DNA of 64,000 nt from Novosphingobium sp. ZN18A2 (GTDB lineage: Bacteria; Pseudomonadota; Alphaproteobacteria; Sphingomonadales; Sphingomonadaceae): contig NZ_CP136651.1 in assembly GCF_036784765.1 (NCBI RefSeq), positions 806,001 to 870,000 of the forward strand, in the 5' to 3' direction. This document shows, piece by piece, positions 41,029 to 50,667 of the stretch. Below the pieces are notes generated by a model that was not told where the DNA came from, did not search any database, and worked only from the letters and a program-made list of their open reading frames with translations. Position 1 is the first letter of the stretch. The number at the start of each line of letters is the position of its first letter. Position numbers and translations under genes: made by a program.

Positions 41029-43134
41029 ATGCGTCCTGTGATCCTTGCCGCGCTGCTTGCCGCGGCCGCGCTTCCCGTGGCCGCCGCGCCTGCCCTTGCC
41101 GCCCAGCCCGCCGCCGTCCCCCACCCCGCCGCTGCGGCAGCATCCGGGCCGGAGCGATCCTTTACCGGAGAAGACCTGTTCAAGGTGCAGGGCGCGGCCG
41201 ATCCGCAGATCAGTCCGGATGGCCGCCAGATCGCCTATGTGCGCATGGCGGCGGACGTGATGACCGATCGAAACGTGCCATCAATCTGGCTGGTCGATGT
41301 GGCGAGCGGGCGCGAACGGCCTTTCGCCACGGGCAAGGGCGCGCACTATTCGCCGCGCTGGTCGCCCGACGGAAAGCGCATCGCCTATGTCTCCGGCGAC
41401 GGCGCGGGCAGCCCGGAAATCCATGTGCGCTGGGTGGATAGCGGGGCCGATGCGAAAATCACCAACCTGCCCACCGGGCCGCGTTCGCTGGCCTGGTCGC
41501 CCGATGGAACGCAGATCGCCTATGTGATGAACGTGCCCGGCCAGGGGATGACGCTGGGCAAGCCGCCGGCCAGGCCCGAAGGCGCGAAATGGGCCGATCC
41601 GCTGCAGGTGATAGACCGCGTAACCTATCGCTTCGACGATGCGGGATATGCCAAGCCGGGCTTCGATCACCTGTTCCTCGTTTCCGCCGATGGCGGGGCG
41701 CCGCGCCAGTTGACCTTCGGCAACTTCGATGACGGCGGACCGCTCAGCTGGACGGCCGACGGGCGCAAGATACTGTTCAGCGCCAACCGGTCCAAAGACT
41801 GGGAGCGAGAGATCATGAACAGCGAGGTCTATGCCCTCGATGTCGCATCGGGTGCGCTCACCGCGCTCACCAGCCGCTATGGCCCCGATGCCGGGCCCGC
41901 CGTATCGCCCGACGGGCGCCGCGTCGCCTATGTCGGCTTCGACGATCATCACCGCAGCTATGAAAATGCAGAGCTTTACGTGATGAACATCGACGGCAGC
42001 GGATCGCGCGCGCTGACCGCAAAGCTCGACCGCAGCATCGACGGGCTGGACTGGCAGGGCAACAACGCGATTGTCGTCTCCTATGACGATCACGGCCGGA
42101 AAAAGGTTGCCCGCGTGGGGCTGGACGGGTCGATGCGCACGCTGGTCGACAATGTCGAGCCGGGGAGCGACCTCGACCGCCCCTATACCGGCGGCAGCTA
42201 TTCGGTCAGCGCCAACGGCGTGATCGCCTATACCTCGAACCCGCCCACCGCGCCGGCGGACCTTTGGGTCGCGGGCAAGGGCAGCCCCAGGAAGCTGACG
42301 GACCTCAACGGAACGTGGCTGGCGGGCAAGGCGATGGCGCCGGTGCGCAAGATTCCCGTGACCGCGCCCGACGGGCGGCAGATCGATGCGTGGCTGGCAA
42401 CGCCGCCGGGGGCGCAGCCGGGCAAGCGCCTGCCGCTGATCCTTGAAATCCACGGCGGACCCAATGCCGCCTATGGCCCGGCCTTCGCCACCGACGTGCA
42501 GCTTTATGCGGCGCACGGCTATGCGGTGCTCTATACCAATCCGCGCGGATCGACCTCTTACGGGGAAGAGTTCGCGAACCTGATCGACCGGGCCTATCCG
42601 GGCAAGGACTATGACGACCTGATGGCCGCGGTTGACGCCGCGATCGCGGATGGCGTGGCGGACCCAGACAACCTGTTCGTCACCGGCGGTTCCGGCGGCG
42701 GCGTGCTGACCGCGTGGATCGTGGGCAAGACCGATCGGTTCAAGGCGGCGGCCACGCAAAAGCCGGTGATCAACTGGATATCCGAATCGCTGACGATGGA
42801 CGCAACGCCCTTCACCTCGCGCTATTGGTTCGACAAGCGGCCCTGGGAAGATCCGATGGCCTACTGGAAGCGGTCGCCGCTTTCGCTGGTCGGCAACGTC
42901 AAGACGCCGACGATGGTGGTTGTCGGCAGCGAGGATTATCGCACGCCGGACAGCGAAGCCGAACAGTACTATGCCGCGCTGCAGATTCGCGGCGTTCCCA
43001 CGGTGTTCGTGAAAGTGCCGGGCGCCAGCCACCACGGGCTGGCGGGCCGGCCATCGCAAGCCGCGGCGAAGGCTTCGGCAATCCTCGCGTGGTTCGACAA
43101 GTACAGGACGGACGGGAAGGCCGCCGGTGAGTGA
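41029..43134 (+). CDS. S9 family prolyl oligopeptidase/acylaminoacyl-peptidase
   Basis: A 701-residue secreted serine peptidase. A Sec signal peptide (cleavage near ALAAQP) is followed by a WD-like beta-propeller (residues about 60-420, repeats such as PRWSPDGKRIAYVS and PAVSPDGRRVAYVG) that gates the active site. The C-terminal catalytic domain has Ser in TGGSGGGVL, Asp in VGSEDYRTP and His in GASHHGL. It cleaves short peptides in the periplasm. GGGGGAA precedes ATG 41029. The threonine aldolase gene overlaps its last 8 nt. Confidence 0.9.
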   Translation: MRPVILAALLAAAALPVAAAPALAAQPAAVPHPAAAAASGPERSFTGEDLFKVQGAADPQISPDGRQIAYVRMAADVMTDRNVPSIWLVDVASGRERPFATGKGAHYSPRWSPDGKRIAYVSGDGAGSPEIHVRWVDSGADAKITNLPTGPRSLAWSPDGTQIAYVMNVPGQGMTLGKPPARPEGAKWADPLQVIDRVTYRFDDAGYAKPGFDHLFLVSADGGAPRQLTFGNFDDGGPLSWTADGRKILFSANRSKDWEREIMNSEVYALDVASGALTALTSRYGPDAGPAVSPDGRRVAYVGFDDHHRSYENAELYVMNIDGSGSRALTAKLDRSIDGLDWQGNNAIVVSYDDHGRKKVARVGLDGSMRTLVDNVEPGSDLDRPYTGGSYSVSANGVIAYTSNPPTAPADLWVAGKGSPRKLTDLNGTWLAGKAMAPVRKIPVTAPDGRQIDAWLATPPGAQPGKRLPLILEIHGGPNAAYGPAFATDVQLYAAHGYAVLYTNPRGSTSYGEEFANLIDRAYPGKDYDDLMAAVDAAIADGVADPDNLFVTGGSGGGVLTAWIVGKTDRFKAAATQKPVINWISESLTMDATPFTSRYWFDKRPWEDPMAYWKRSPLSLVGNVKTPTMVVVGSEDYRTPDSEAEQYYAALQIRGVPTVFVKVPGASHHGLAGRPSQAAAKASAILAWFDKYRTDGKAAGE

Positions 43135-44218
43135 ATCGGATTTCGATCTGAAGCTGCGTTGCAATCACGTCCTGTCGGGCCACCCCCCGGCGGCCACGGC
43201 GGACGTGCTGCGCGCGATGGCGCAATCGCCCCATGCGCTGGCGGAACCCGATATGTACGGCGCGGGCGGCGCGGTCGCCGCGCTCGAAGCCCGCGTGGCC
43301 GCGCTGCTCGGCAAACCGGCGGCGGCGTTTTTCGTGAAAGGCATGACCGCGCAGCTCGCCAGCTTGCGCACCCATGCCGAAGTGGCGGGCGTCTCCAACA
43401 TCGCGATCCATCCGCAAGGACACATGGACGTGGACGAGGCCGGATCGATCGAGCGGGTGGGGGGAATCGCGCCCGTCCGGCTTGGCCGGTATCGCCCGTT
43501 CACGGTTGACGATCTGGTGGCCTGCCGGGACCGGCTCGCCGCCGTGGTCGTAGAGCTGCCCCTGCGCCGTTCAGGGTATCTTCTGCCCCCTCTTGGTGCC
43601 CTTAGGGACATTTCAGGATGGTGCCGCGAAAACGGCGTTCCGCTGCATTTCGACGGTGCGCGCTTGTGGGAAGCGGCGGCCGGTTACGGCGTGGACCTGG
43701 CAGAGCTCGCCGCGCTGGCGGATACGGTTTATGTGTCTTTTTACAAGGGGTTGGGCGGGATCGGCGGTGCCGTCCTTGCCGGCGGCGAAGAACACGTTGC
43801 CGCGCTCGCTCCGTGGAAAACGCGCTTTGCCGGCAATGTGTTCACCAGCTTTCCGCAAGCGATCACCGCGCTTGACGGGATGGACCGTCACTTGCCCAAG
43901 ATGCCCGCCTATGTCGCCCGCGCCCGCTCTCTCGCATCGGCGCTGAACGGGCGGATTCAGGCCGTGGTCCATCCCTCTGCGCCGATGACCAACGCGTTCC
44001 AGATTCACATGGCGGGTACGCCGGCGGACCTAAAGGCGCGCAATCGCGCATTCGCCGAACAGCACGGCGTCTGGCTGTTCAACGTCTTCACGCAAAGCCC
44101 GTTCGATGGGCAGAGCATCGGTGAAGTTGTGATCGGCGAAGCGGCGGAATCGTTCAACGACGAGACCGCCACAGGCTGGCTTGCCGCGTTCTGCCGGTGT
44201 GGTCGAAAAGCGCTCTAG
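43127..44218 (+). CDS. Threonine aldolase family PLP enzyme
   Basis: A 363-residue fold-type I PLP enzyme of the beta-eliminating lyase/threonine aldolase family. The cofactor Lys is in VYVSFYKGLGGIGG, and LHFDGARLWEA and PEPDMYGAGGAV-type residues surround the site. It probably cleaves threonine or allo-threonine to glycine and acetaldehyde; substrate specificity within the family is broad. The start GTG 43127 overlaps the S9 peptidase stop, so co-translation is likely. Confidence 0.85.
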   Translation: MSESDFDLKLRCNHVLSGHPPAATADVLRAMAQSPHALAEPDMYGAGGAVAALEARVAALLGKPAAAFFVKGMTAQLASLRTHAEVAGVSNIAIHPQGHMDVDEAGSIERVGGIAPVRLGRYRPFTVDDLVACRDRLAAVVVELPLRRSGYLLPPLGALRDISGWCRENGVPLHFDGARLWEAAAGYGVDLAELAALADTVYVSFYKGLGGIGGAVLAGGEEHVAALAPWKTRFAGNVFTSFPQAITALDGMDRHLPKMPAYVARARSLASALNGRIQAVVHPSAPMTNAFQIHMAGTPADLKARNRAFAEQHGVWLFNVFTQSPFDGQSIGEVVIGEAAESFNDETATGWLAAFCRCGRKAL

Positions 44219-44219
44219 G

Positions 44220-44549
44220 TCAGGCGTCCGCCTTGCGCGCGCATTCTATGCAAAGCGTCGCGGTGGGCAGCACTTCCAGCCGCTTCTCGCCAATCTCCGC
44301 CCCGCAGGATGCACAGGTGCCATAAGTGCCGCGTTCGATGCGGAGCAGCGCCTGGCGAACGTCTGCGATTTCGTGGCGCAGCACGTCGTCGATCCCGGTC
44401 AGCGCCTCGTCGTCGGCAAGGTCTATCGCCTGTTCGGGAAGATCGTCGTCCAGGGGATGACGCAAGTCGTCCTCAACCACTTCGGCGCGGGCCAGCAGGT
44501 CTTTCAACATCGCGCGCAGGCGCGCTTCGGTGGCGGTGTTATCGGTCAT
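44220..44549 (-). CDS. DksA/TraR family zinc-finger protein
   Basis: A 109-residue protein with an N-terminal coiled coil (ARLRAMLKDLLARAEVVEDDL and following helices) and a C4 zinc finger CASC-GAEIGEKRLEVLPTATL-CIEC. DksA-type proteins bind RNA polymerase via the secondary channel and modulate rRNA and amino-acid gene transcription with ppGpp. It is shorter than full DksA. The coiled-coil tip is acidic (DLADDEALTGIDD). ATG 44549 gives the standard N-terminus. A tRNA-Gln gene lies 112 nt upstream on the same strand. Confidence 0.85.
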   Translation of the reverse strand: MTDNTATEARLRAMLKDLLARAEVVEDDLRHPLDDDLPEQAIDLADDEALTGIDDVLRHEIADVRQALLRIERGTYGTCASCGAEIGEKRLEVLPTATLCIECARKADA

Positions 44550-44660
44550 CGCATATCCCTTCGCCCGATAGATGGACTCCGGTTGTCGCGATGGCAAGAT
44601 GCCCGAAGAAATCGCCGATGCCGGTCTTGCCGATTGTTCCGGAATGGCCGTTTTGGCGGC

Positions 44661-44735
44661 TGGCTGGGGCGGCAGGATTCGAACCTGCGAATGCCGGTAC
44701 CAAAAACCGGTGCCTTACCACTTGGCGACGCCCCA
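44661..44735 (-). tRNA. tRNA-Gln (anticodon TTG)
   Basis: A 75-nt tRNA including an encoded CCA end. The acceptor stem TGGGGCG pairs with CGCCCCA, with discriminator G and CCA. The anticodon stem CCGGT/ACCGG encloses loop TTTTGGT, giving anticodon TTG (codon CAA, Gln). The T arm carries GGTTCGAATCC. It is on the same strand as the downstream DksA-like gene. Confidence 0.96.
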
Positions 44736-44817
44736 GCAGGAAGGCGCGCTTATAGCGTTCGAACGCGTAATGGGAAGGGGGCGTTTGCCCCCGGTCCCCA
44801 ACAGGCTGCGGCCCTGG

Positions 44818-45687
44818 TCAGAAGCCGCGCGTCACGCCTTCGAGCACGTCGCTGGGCAGCGTATCGAAGTCGCTCGCGTCATGACGTTCGAGCAGGCCCT
44901 TGCGGTTGTTTACCAGCCGCCCGCGGCGCACGCCGGGCCGCGCGTCGATCTCTGCCACCCAGCGGCCCACGTTTTCATATTCGTGCATCGAAAGGAACTG
45001 GGCCGCCTCGCCATAGGCTTCGCCGCGATAGATATTGCCCAGCCAGGCATAGGCGGCGATGTCGGCGATGGTGAAATCGTCTCCGGCCAGAAAGCGCGTT
45101 TCGGCAAGGCGGCGGTTGGCAACGTCGTAAAGCCGCTTGGTTTCCATCGAATAGCGGTTGATCGCATATTCGATCTTCACCGGGGCATAGTTATAGAAAT
45201 GCCCGAAACCGCCGCCGATGAACGGAGCGGAGCCCATCTGCCACATCAGCCACGAAAGGCACTCTGCCCGGCCCTTCACGTCCGTTGGGATGAAGGCGCC
45301 GAACTTTTCGGCAAGGTGCAGCATGATCGCGCCGCTTTCGAACACGCGGAACGGTTCGGGGCCGCTGCGGTCCTGCATCGTGGGAATCTTCGAATTGGGA
45401 TTGAGCGAGACGAACCCCGATCCGAACTGGTCGCCTTCGCCGATGTTGATCAGCCAGGCATCGTATTCGGCATCGCCGAAGCCTGCTTCAAGCAGTTCCT
45501 CGAACAGCATCGTCACCTTCTGGCCGTTCGGCGTGGCGAGCGAATAGAGCTGGAACGGGTGCTTGCCGACCGGCAGCTCCTTTTCATGCGTGGGGCCGGC
45601 GATCGGCCGGTTGATGTTGGCGAAGGCGCCGCCGGACGGCTGGTCCCAGGTCCACACCTTGGGCGGGACGTAATTCTCCTCCGACAT
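44818..45687 (-). CDS. YghU-type glutathione S-transferase
   Basis: A 289-residue GST-fold protein of the YghU/Nu class. The N-terminal thioredoxin-like domain begins after a 50-residue extension typical of the group (PPKVWTWDQPSGGAFANINR) and has LYSLATPNGQKVTMLFEELL, LNPNSKIPTM and VFESGAIMLHLAEKF. The helical domain ends near RLVNNRKGLLERHDAS. YghU proteins bind two glutathiones and show disulfide-bond reductase or peroxide activity. AGGAGATGTCG precedes ATG 45687; ATG 45693 is too close to the RBS. Confidence 0.9.
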   Translation of the reverse strand: MSEENYVPPKVWTWDQPSGGAFANINRPIAGPTHEKELPVGKHPFQLYSLATPNGQKVTMLFEELLEAGFGDAEYDAWLINIGEGDQFGSGFVSLNPNSKIPTMQDRSGPEPFRVFESGAIMLHLAEKFGAFIPTDVKGRAECLSWLMWQMGSAPFIGGGFGHFYNYAPVKIEYAINRYSMETKRLYDVANRRLAETRFLAGDDFTIADIAAYAWLGNIYRGEAYGEAAQFLSMHEYENVGRWVAEIDARPGVRRGRLVNNRKGLLERHDASDFDTLPSDVLEGVTRGF

Positions 45688-45792
45688 CGACATCTCCTGA
45701 AGTTTGTATGTGTTACTTACCAATAGCGTGTGAGGCCCGCGGCTTGCAACCACCTACTTGCAGCCGCCGGTTCGTCCACTTCGCAATGCGCG

Positions 45793-47025
45793 TCAGGGCT
45801 TTCCTCCGTGGAGAGCCTCGCCGCTGCGTTCGGGGCCGAACATCACCCATATCGCCAGAATCACCGCGGTAACCCCACCGAACAGCGCGAGTGCCAGCGC
45901 ATAATCGTTGCCGTGCGCTTCTGCAAAGCCGGCCTGCCACACGTCGTTGCCAGACGCGGCAAGGTTGCCCAACTGGTAAACGAAGCCGGGGAACATCGCG
46001 CGGATCGCGGGCGGAGAAAGCTCGTTCAGGTGCGCGGGCACGATGGCCCAGGCACCCTGGACCGACACCTGCATCAGGAACCCGCCGATGGCGAGGACGA
46101 TTGCGCCCGTGGTGAACACCCAAAGCGGAATCAGCGGCAGTGCAAGCAGGCTGGCGAAAACGATCGCGCGCCGCCGCCCGATCCGGTCCGAAAGCGGGCC
46201 GAACAGCATCGCGCCTGTAATCGCGCCGATATTCATCACGATGGCGATCGTGCCGGTGGTCTGCGTATCGAACCCGCGCTGGACTTTCAGGAACGTGGGA
46301 TAAAGATCCTGCGTGCCGTGACTGAACGCATTGAACGCCGCCATCAGCACCACGAGGTAGAGCGCCAGCTTCCAGTATCGGCCAAGGTCGGCCAGCGGGG
46401 CGAAAGGTGAGCTGCCGGGCGCATGCTCGCGCTCTGCGAAGACGGGGCTTTCCTCTACGTGGAGCCGCACGAACAGCACGAACATGGCCGGTGCAAGGCC
46501 CAGCACGAACATCCAGCGCCAACCGATCGAATCGAAGAACAGGTAATAGACCGCGCTCGCCAGCAGATAGCCCGAAGGATAGCCGGACTGGATCAGCCCC
46601 GAAACGATCCCGCGCACCTTCGGCGGAATGGTTTCCATCGCCAGGCTTGCGCCCACGCCCCATTCGCCGCCCATCGCAAAGCCGAACACCGTGCGGACGA
46701 CCAGCAGCTGCGTCAGCGTTTGCGCCGCGCCCGAAAGGGCGGAAAGGACGGAGAAGCCCAGAACCACCATCACCAGCACCGGACGGCGACCGATCCGTTC
46801 GGCCAGCAGGCCGAACACCAGTGCGCCCACCGGCCGCGCGGCCAGCGTAAGCATGATCGCAACCGCCACCGATTTCACATTGGTGCCGAAGGTCGTGGCG
46901 ATTTCCGGCAGAAGGAAGACCATCAGGAAGAAATCGAAGGCATCCAGCGTCCAGCCCAGGTAACCGGCCCATACGGCCGTGCGCTGCGGGCGCGATAAGG
47001 CCCTGAAATCATCAATGAAACGCAT
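45793..47025 (-). CDS. MFS transporter (sugar/organic acid:proton symporter type)
   Basis: A 410-residue twelve-helix MFS transporter, similar to the sialate/aromatic acid or carboxylate:proton symporters. Landmarks are GYLGWTLDAFDFFLMVFLLP, the loop GLLAERIGRRPVL, GFAMGGEWGVGASLAME, the second-half loop GPLSDRIGRRRAI and a cytosolic C-terminus. Substrate unknown. ATG 47025 with GGGGGAGAC upstream is chosen; in-frame ATGs at 47097 and 47127 would extend into the divergent lipoprotein gene's promoter region. Confidence 0.8.
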   Translation of the reverse strand: MRFIDDFRALSRPQRTAVWAGYLGWTLDAFDFFLMVFLLPEIATTFGTNVKSVAVAIMLTLAARPVGALVFGLLAERIGRRPVLVMVVLGFSVLSALSGAAQTLTQLLVVRTVFGFAMGGEWGVGASLAMETIPPKVRGIVSGLIQSGYPSGYLLASAVYYLFFDSIGWRWMFVLGLAPAMFVLFVRLHVEESPVFAEREHAPGSSPFAPLADLGRYWKLALYLVVLMAAFNAFSHGTQDLYPTFLKVQRGFDTQTTGTIAIVMNIGAITGAMLFGPLSDRIGRRRAIVFASLLALPLIPLWVFTTGAIVLAIGGFLMQVSVQGAWAIVPAHLNELSPPAIRAMFPGFVYQLGNLAASGNDVWQAGFAEAHGNDYALALALFGGVTAVILAIWVMFGPERSGEALHGGKP

Positions 47026-47111
47026 GCGCCCCGTCTCCCCCGTTTGTCCGGCTGGTTTTGCCGCATGTGTAATGGGCTTCTTGCTGGTCGCAACCATGTT
47101 ACGAGCGGGCG

Positions 47112-47606
47112 ATGCGAAACCCGCCACTCTGCACCGCGCTTTGCGCGCTTCTGATGGCTTGCAGCGCCTGCTCGAAACGTCATGAGCCTGACCGGTCCGG
47201 CTTGCAGCCGCTTACCGATCCGGCGGCCCTGACCTTGCATGACGTGGCGATGCTGGCCGATCCGCCGGCCGGGGCACCGCGCGTCGACTGTTCGGGCAAG
47301 GCGCGCGATGTCGCTGCGCGGCTGGCGCGGGCAGAGGCAGGCAGCTTCGGCGCCCAGCGCGCGAAATTGTTGCTGTGGGGTGTGCAGGCAGTGGGTCATC
47401 GGGACGCGGGCGGAAGGCTCTGGACGCTTGAAAGCGAAGTAACCGATCCGGCCAGCGGCGCGGTGCAGATCGTCCAGCGCGACTATCTTATGGCAACTGG
47501 GTCGGACGGCGGTTGCGCCTATTGGCCGCTGACCCAGAAAGTGCTCGAATGGCGGCGCAATGGCAGCGTCCGGCGGGCGGGCGAGGGCAAGGTGCTGGTC
47601 AACTGA
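47112..47606 (+). CDS. Hypothetical lipoprotein
   Basis: A 164-residue probable lipoprotein that I do not recognise. The signal CTALCALLMACSACSK has a lipobox (MACSAC) with Cys20 as likely acylation site. The mature part has no domain I can name but contains two more cysteines (RVDCSGK and DGGCAYWPL), which could form a disulfide, and GRLWTLESEVTDPASGAVQI. It diverges from the MFS gene with 86 nt between and precedes the M28 peptidase by 66 nt. Confidence 0.7.
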   Translation: MRNPPLCTALCALLMACSACSKRHEPDRSGLQPLTDPAALTLHDVAMLADPPAGAPRVDCSGKARDVAARLARAEAGSFGAQRAKLLLWGVQAVGHRDAGGRLWTLESEVTDPASGAVQIVQRDYLMATGSDGGCAYWPLTQKVLEWRRNGSVRRAGEGKVLVN

Positions 47607-47672
47607 CCGGCCGGGCCGCGATTTCGGGAAGCGGGGTTGCCGCGCGGGCGTCGAGGATTAAGGTGCCGCGCC

Positions 47673-49337
47673 ATGAAAAACATCCATATGGGTCTTACCG
47701 CCGCCGCCATACTGCTGGCCGGCACATGCCAACCCGCCATTGCCAAGGTATCCGTCGATCCCGGCAGGATCACGCAGACGGTGAAGACGATGGCGTCCGA
47801 CACATTCGAAGGCCGCGCGCCCGGCACTGCGGGCGAAGACCGCACGATCGGCTATCTCATCGCCAGGTTCCAGGACCTGGGGCTTGAACCGGCAGGGCCG
47901 GACGGAAGCTGGGTGCAGAAAGTGCCCTTGCTCCATACCACACTCGGCCCGGCGAAAATGGTGTTCGACGGCCCGAAGGGCGCCATGCCGGTCGAACAGT
48001 CGAAGCAGGTCTATGTCTCGACCGTCCGCCCCGACGACGAAGCGAAAATCGCGGACGCGCCCGTGGTCTTCGTCGGCTATGGCGTGGACGCGCCCGAGCG
48101 CGGCTGGGACGATTTCAAGGGAGTGGACCTCAAGGGCAAGGTTGTGGTCTTCCTTGTCAACGATCCCGATTACTACGCGAAGCCCGGAGAGCCCGCCTAT
48201 GGCAAGTTCGGCCGCCGGACGATGACCTACTACGGCCGCTGGACCTACAAGTTCGAGGAAGCGGCAAGGCAGGGCGCGGTCGGCGCGCTGGTGATCCACG
48301 ATACGCCCGCGGCGGGATATGGCTGGAACGTGGTGATCAGCCCCGGCGGCGAAAACTACGACATCGTGCGCAAGCCAGCCGATCTGACGACGCTTGCCTT
48401 GCAGGGCTGGATCGCGGGCGATGCGGCAAAGAAGCTGTTCGCGTCTGCCGGACTCGACCTTGCGAAGCTGCAGGTCGCGGCGCGTTCGCCGAAGTTCCGC
48501 CCGGTCACGCTCAAGGGCGTGACCTTTTCAGCCGACGCCCCCGTCACGCACGAAACGGTGGAGAGCCATAACGTACTCGCCAAGATACCCGGCAAGACGC
48601 GGCCCGACGAGGTGGTGATGTACGGCGCGCACTGGGATGCCTATGGCAAGGGGCCGCCGGATGAGAACGGCAAGATCTATCGCGCCGGCGCCAACGACGA
48701 TGCTCTGGGCATCGCGGGGATCATGGAAATCGCGCGGGCGATGAAGGCCGCGCCGCCGCCGCAGCGCACCGTGCTGTTCGCCGCGTGGACGGCGGAAGAG
48801 CGGGGGCTGCTGGGTTCGGAATACTATGCGTCGAACCCCGTATTCCCGATGGCGAAGACCGTGGCCAATCTCGATATCGATATCTTGCAGACCGCAGGGG
48901 CGGCGAAGGATGTGATCCTTGTCGGCAAGGGGCAGGACACGCTGGAGGACGACATGGCGCGCGTCGCGGCAACGCAGGGCCGCACCGTCACCCCCGAAGG
49001 CTTGCCGGAACGCGGGCTGTTCTATCGCGCCGATCATTTCAGCTTCGCCAAGCGCGGCGTGCCGGTGCTGCTGCTGATGGGCATCGCCGGGGCATCGGAC
49101 CTGAAGCAGGGCGGCGTGAAGGCCGGGCAGGCGTGGATCGACCAGTATACCGGTCATTGCTACCATCAGGCGTGCGACCAGTGGAGCGCGGACTGGAACC
49201 TCGACGGTGCGGTGCAGGACATCGACCTGATCGGCACGATCGGCGAGGAACTGGCCAATTCGGACACGTGGCCGCAGTGGAAGCCGGGCAGCGAATTCAA
49301 GGCGATCCGCGACAAGACGGCGGCAGAACGGGAGTAG
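47673..49337 (+). CDS. M28 family zinc aminopeptidase with PA domain
   Basis: A 554-residue secreted M28 peptidase. A Sec signal (MKNIHMGLTAAAILLAG, cleaved near AIAKVS) precedes a PA insertion domain (about 130-275, WNVVISPGGENYDIV) and the catalytic zinc residues: His-Asp in GAHWDAYG, Asp in GANDDALGIAGIMEIAR, Glu-Glu in WTAEERGLLG, Asp in NLDIDI, and His in YHQACDQW. It removes N-terminal residues in the periplasm or outside the cell. AAGGTG precedes ATG 47673. Confidence 0.9.
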   Translation: MKNIHMGLTAAAILLAGTCQPAIAKVSVDPGRITQTVKTMASDTFEGRAPGTAGEDRTIGYLIARFQDLGLEPAGPDGSWVQKVPLLHTTLGPAKMVFDGPKGAMPVEQSKQVYVSTVRPDDEAKIADAPVVFVGYGVDAPERGWDDFKGVDLKGKVVVFLVNDPDYYAKPGEPAYGKFGRRTMTYYGRWTYKFEEAARQGAVGALVIHDTPAAGYGWNVVISPGGENYDIVRKPADLTTLALQGWIAGDAAKKLFASAGLDLAKLQVAARSPKFRPVTLKGVTFSADAPVTHETVESHNVLAKIPGKTRPDEVVMYGAHWDAYGKGPPDENGKIYRAGANDDALGIAGIMEIARAMKAAPPPQRTVLFAAWTAEERGLLGSEYYASNPVFPMAKTVANLDIDILQTAGAAKDVILVGKGQDTLEDDMARVAATQGRTVTPEGLPERGLFYRADHFSFAKRGVPVLLLMGIAGASDLKQGGVKAGQAWIDQYTGHCYHQACDQWSADWNLDGAVQDIDLIGTIGEELANSDTWPQWKPGSEFKAIRDKTAAERE

Positions 49338-49347
49338 GGCTTCATTT

Positions 49348-49375
49348 CGTCATCCCTGCTTTCACGGGGATGACG
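49348..49375. repeat. CGTCATCCC palindrome between convergent genes
   Basis: CGTCATCCC (49348-49356) and GGGATGACG (49367-49375) form a 9-bp inverted repeat with a 10-nt loop. It fills the 46-nt gap between the convergent M28 peptidase and ilvE genes and may end transcription in both directions. It differs from the other two palindrome families in this window. Confidence 0.7.
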
Positions 49376-49383
49376 ATTTCGGG

Positions 49384-50487
49384 TTATCCCAGCCGCTTGA
49401 CCCAGCCGTCCGGGTCGGCGGCTTCGCCGCGCTGGATCGCGACCAGCCGGTTGCGCATCTTCTGGGTCAGCTGGCCCGGTCCGCCCGAACCGATCGTGAA
49501 CTCGCCGAAGTGGCCCGCCACGCGGCCCACCGCGGTCACAACGGCGGCGGTGCCGCAGGCGAAGGTTTCGACCAGCCTGCCCGATTGCGCATCCGCCTTC
49601 CAGTCTTCGAAGGCATAGCGTTCCTCGCGCACCGTCAACCCTTCTTCGCGGGCAAGCCGGATCAGGCTGTCGCGCGTGATGCCGGGAAGGATCGTGCCGC
49701 CCAGCGGCGGGGTGACCATGGAGCCGTCGTCGAACACGAAGAACAGGTTCATGCCGCCCAGTTCCTCGATCCACTTGCGCTCCGCCGCGTCGAGGAACAC
49801 GACCTGGTCGTGCCCCTTGGCGATTGCTTCGGCCTGCGGGACAAGGCTTGCCGCATAGTTGCCGCCGCACTTCGCCGCGCCGGTACCGCCGGGCGCGGCG
49901 CGGGTATAATCCTCGGCCAGCCAGATTGACACGGCAGGCGCGCCGGACTTGAAATAGTTGCCCGCGGGGCTGGCGATTACCATGAACTTGTAGCTCTTGG
50001 CCGGGCGCACGCCCAGGAACGCTTCGGTCGCGAACATGAAGGGGCGCAAGTAGAGCGAGCCGCCTTCGACGCTGGGGAACCATTCGCGGTCGGTCAGCAC
50101 CAGCTGGCGACAGGCTTCGACGAATGTCTCTTCGGGCAGCGCCGGCATGGCAAGCCGCGCGGCCGAAGCGTTGAAACGCGCGGCGTTGGCCTCGGGCCGG
50201 AACAGCGCCATCGCACCGTCCGCCAGGCGATAGGCCTTCAGACCTTCGAAAATTTCCTGCGCATAGTGCAGCACCGCGGTCGCCGGGTCGAGCGTAAGCG
50301 GGCCGCGCGGGCCGACCGTTGCATCGTGCCAGCCCCGGCCATCGTCCCAGTCGATAGAGACCATGTGATCCGAAAACAGCGTGCCGAAACCGGGATTGGC
50401 CAACGCCTCTATTCGCCGCGCGTCCGGTACCGGCGCCGGGTGGGGCATCCGGGTGAACGATAGGGCGGTATCGGCGGTCGTCGCCAT
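49384..50487 (-). CDS. ilvE: Branched-chain amino acid aminotransferase
   Basis: A 367-residue fold-type IV PLP enzyme that reversibly transaminates Leu, Ile and Val. The cofactor Lys is in GAAKCGGNYAAS, with HYAQEIFEGLKAYR, GSLYLRPFMFATE, GGTILPGITRDSLI and GTAAVVTAVG completing the BCAT signature. It is of the longer (about 365-residue) bacterial/eukaryotic class. ATG 50487 (MATTADTALSF) is chosen; an upstream in-frame extension is not coding. A small-ORF unit with a terminator-like hairpin lies upstream on the same strand. Confidence 0.93.
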   Translation of the reverse strand: MATTADTALSFTRMPHPAPVPDARRIEALANPGFGTLFSDHMVSIDWDDGRGWHDATVGPRGPLTLDPATAVLHYAQEIFEGLKAYRLADGAMALFRPEANAARFNASAARLAMPALPEETFVEACRQLVLTDREWFPSVEGGSLYLRPFMFATEAFLGVRPAKSYKFMVIASPAGNYFKSGAPAVSIWLAEDYTRAAPGGTGAAKCGGNYAASLVPQAEAIAKGHDQVVFLDAAERKWIEELGGMNLFFVFDDGSMVTPPLGGTILPGITRDSLIRLAREEGLTVREERYAFEDWKADAQSGRLVETFACGTAAVVTAVGRVAGHFGEFTIGSGGPGQLTQKMRNRLVAIQRGEAADPDGWVKRLG

Positions 50488-50667
50488 GGCGTTGGGTTCC
50501 TCAAGAATCGTGAAGCGCGCGCCTTGAACGATTATTGCGCACAAGGCAAGCGCCATGAAATTTATGGGAAGGCGCGGCGCGGCTTCGCCAAGGCGCTGCC
50601 TAGGCAGATTTTCGCGCTGATGCAAAGGGCAGGACGCCGAAACGGCAAGAATGGGTGCAAATGTGAA

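Noticed and set aside
41281..43164. Open frame of about 627 codons antisense to the S9 peptidase
   Set aside because: Shadow of a gene with a complete catalytic triad; no independent evidence.
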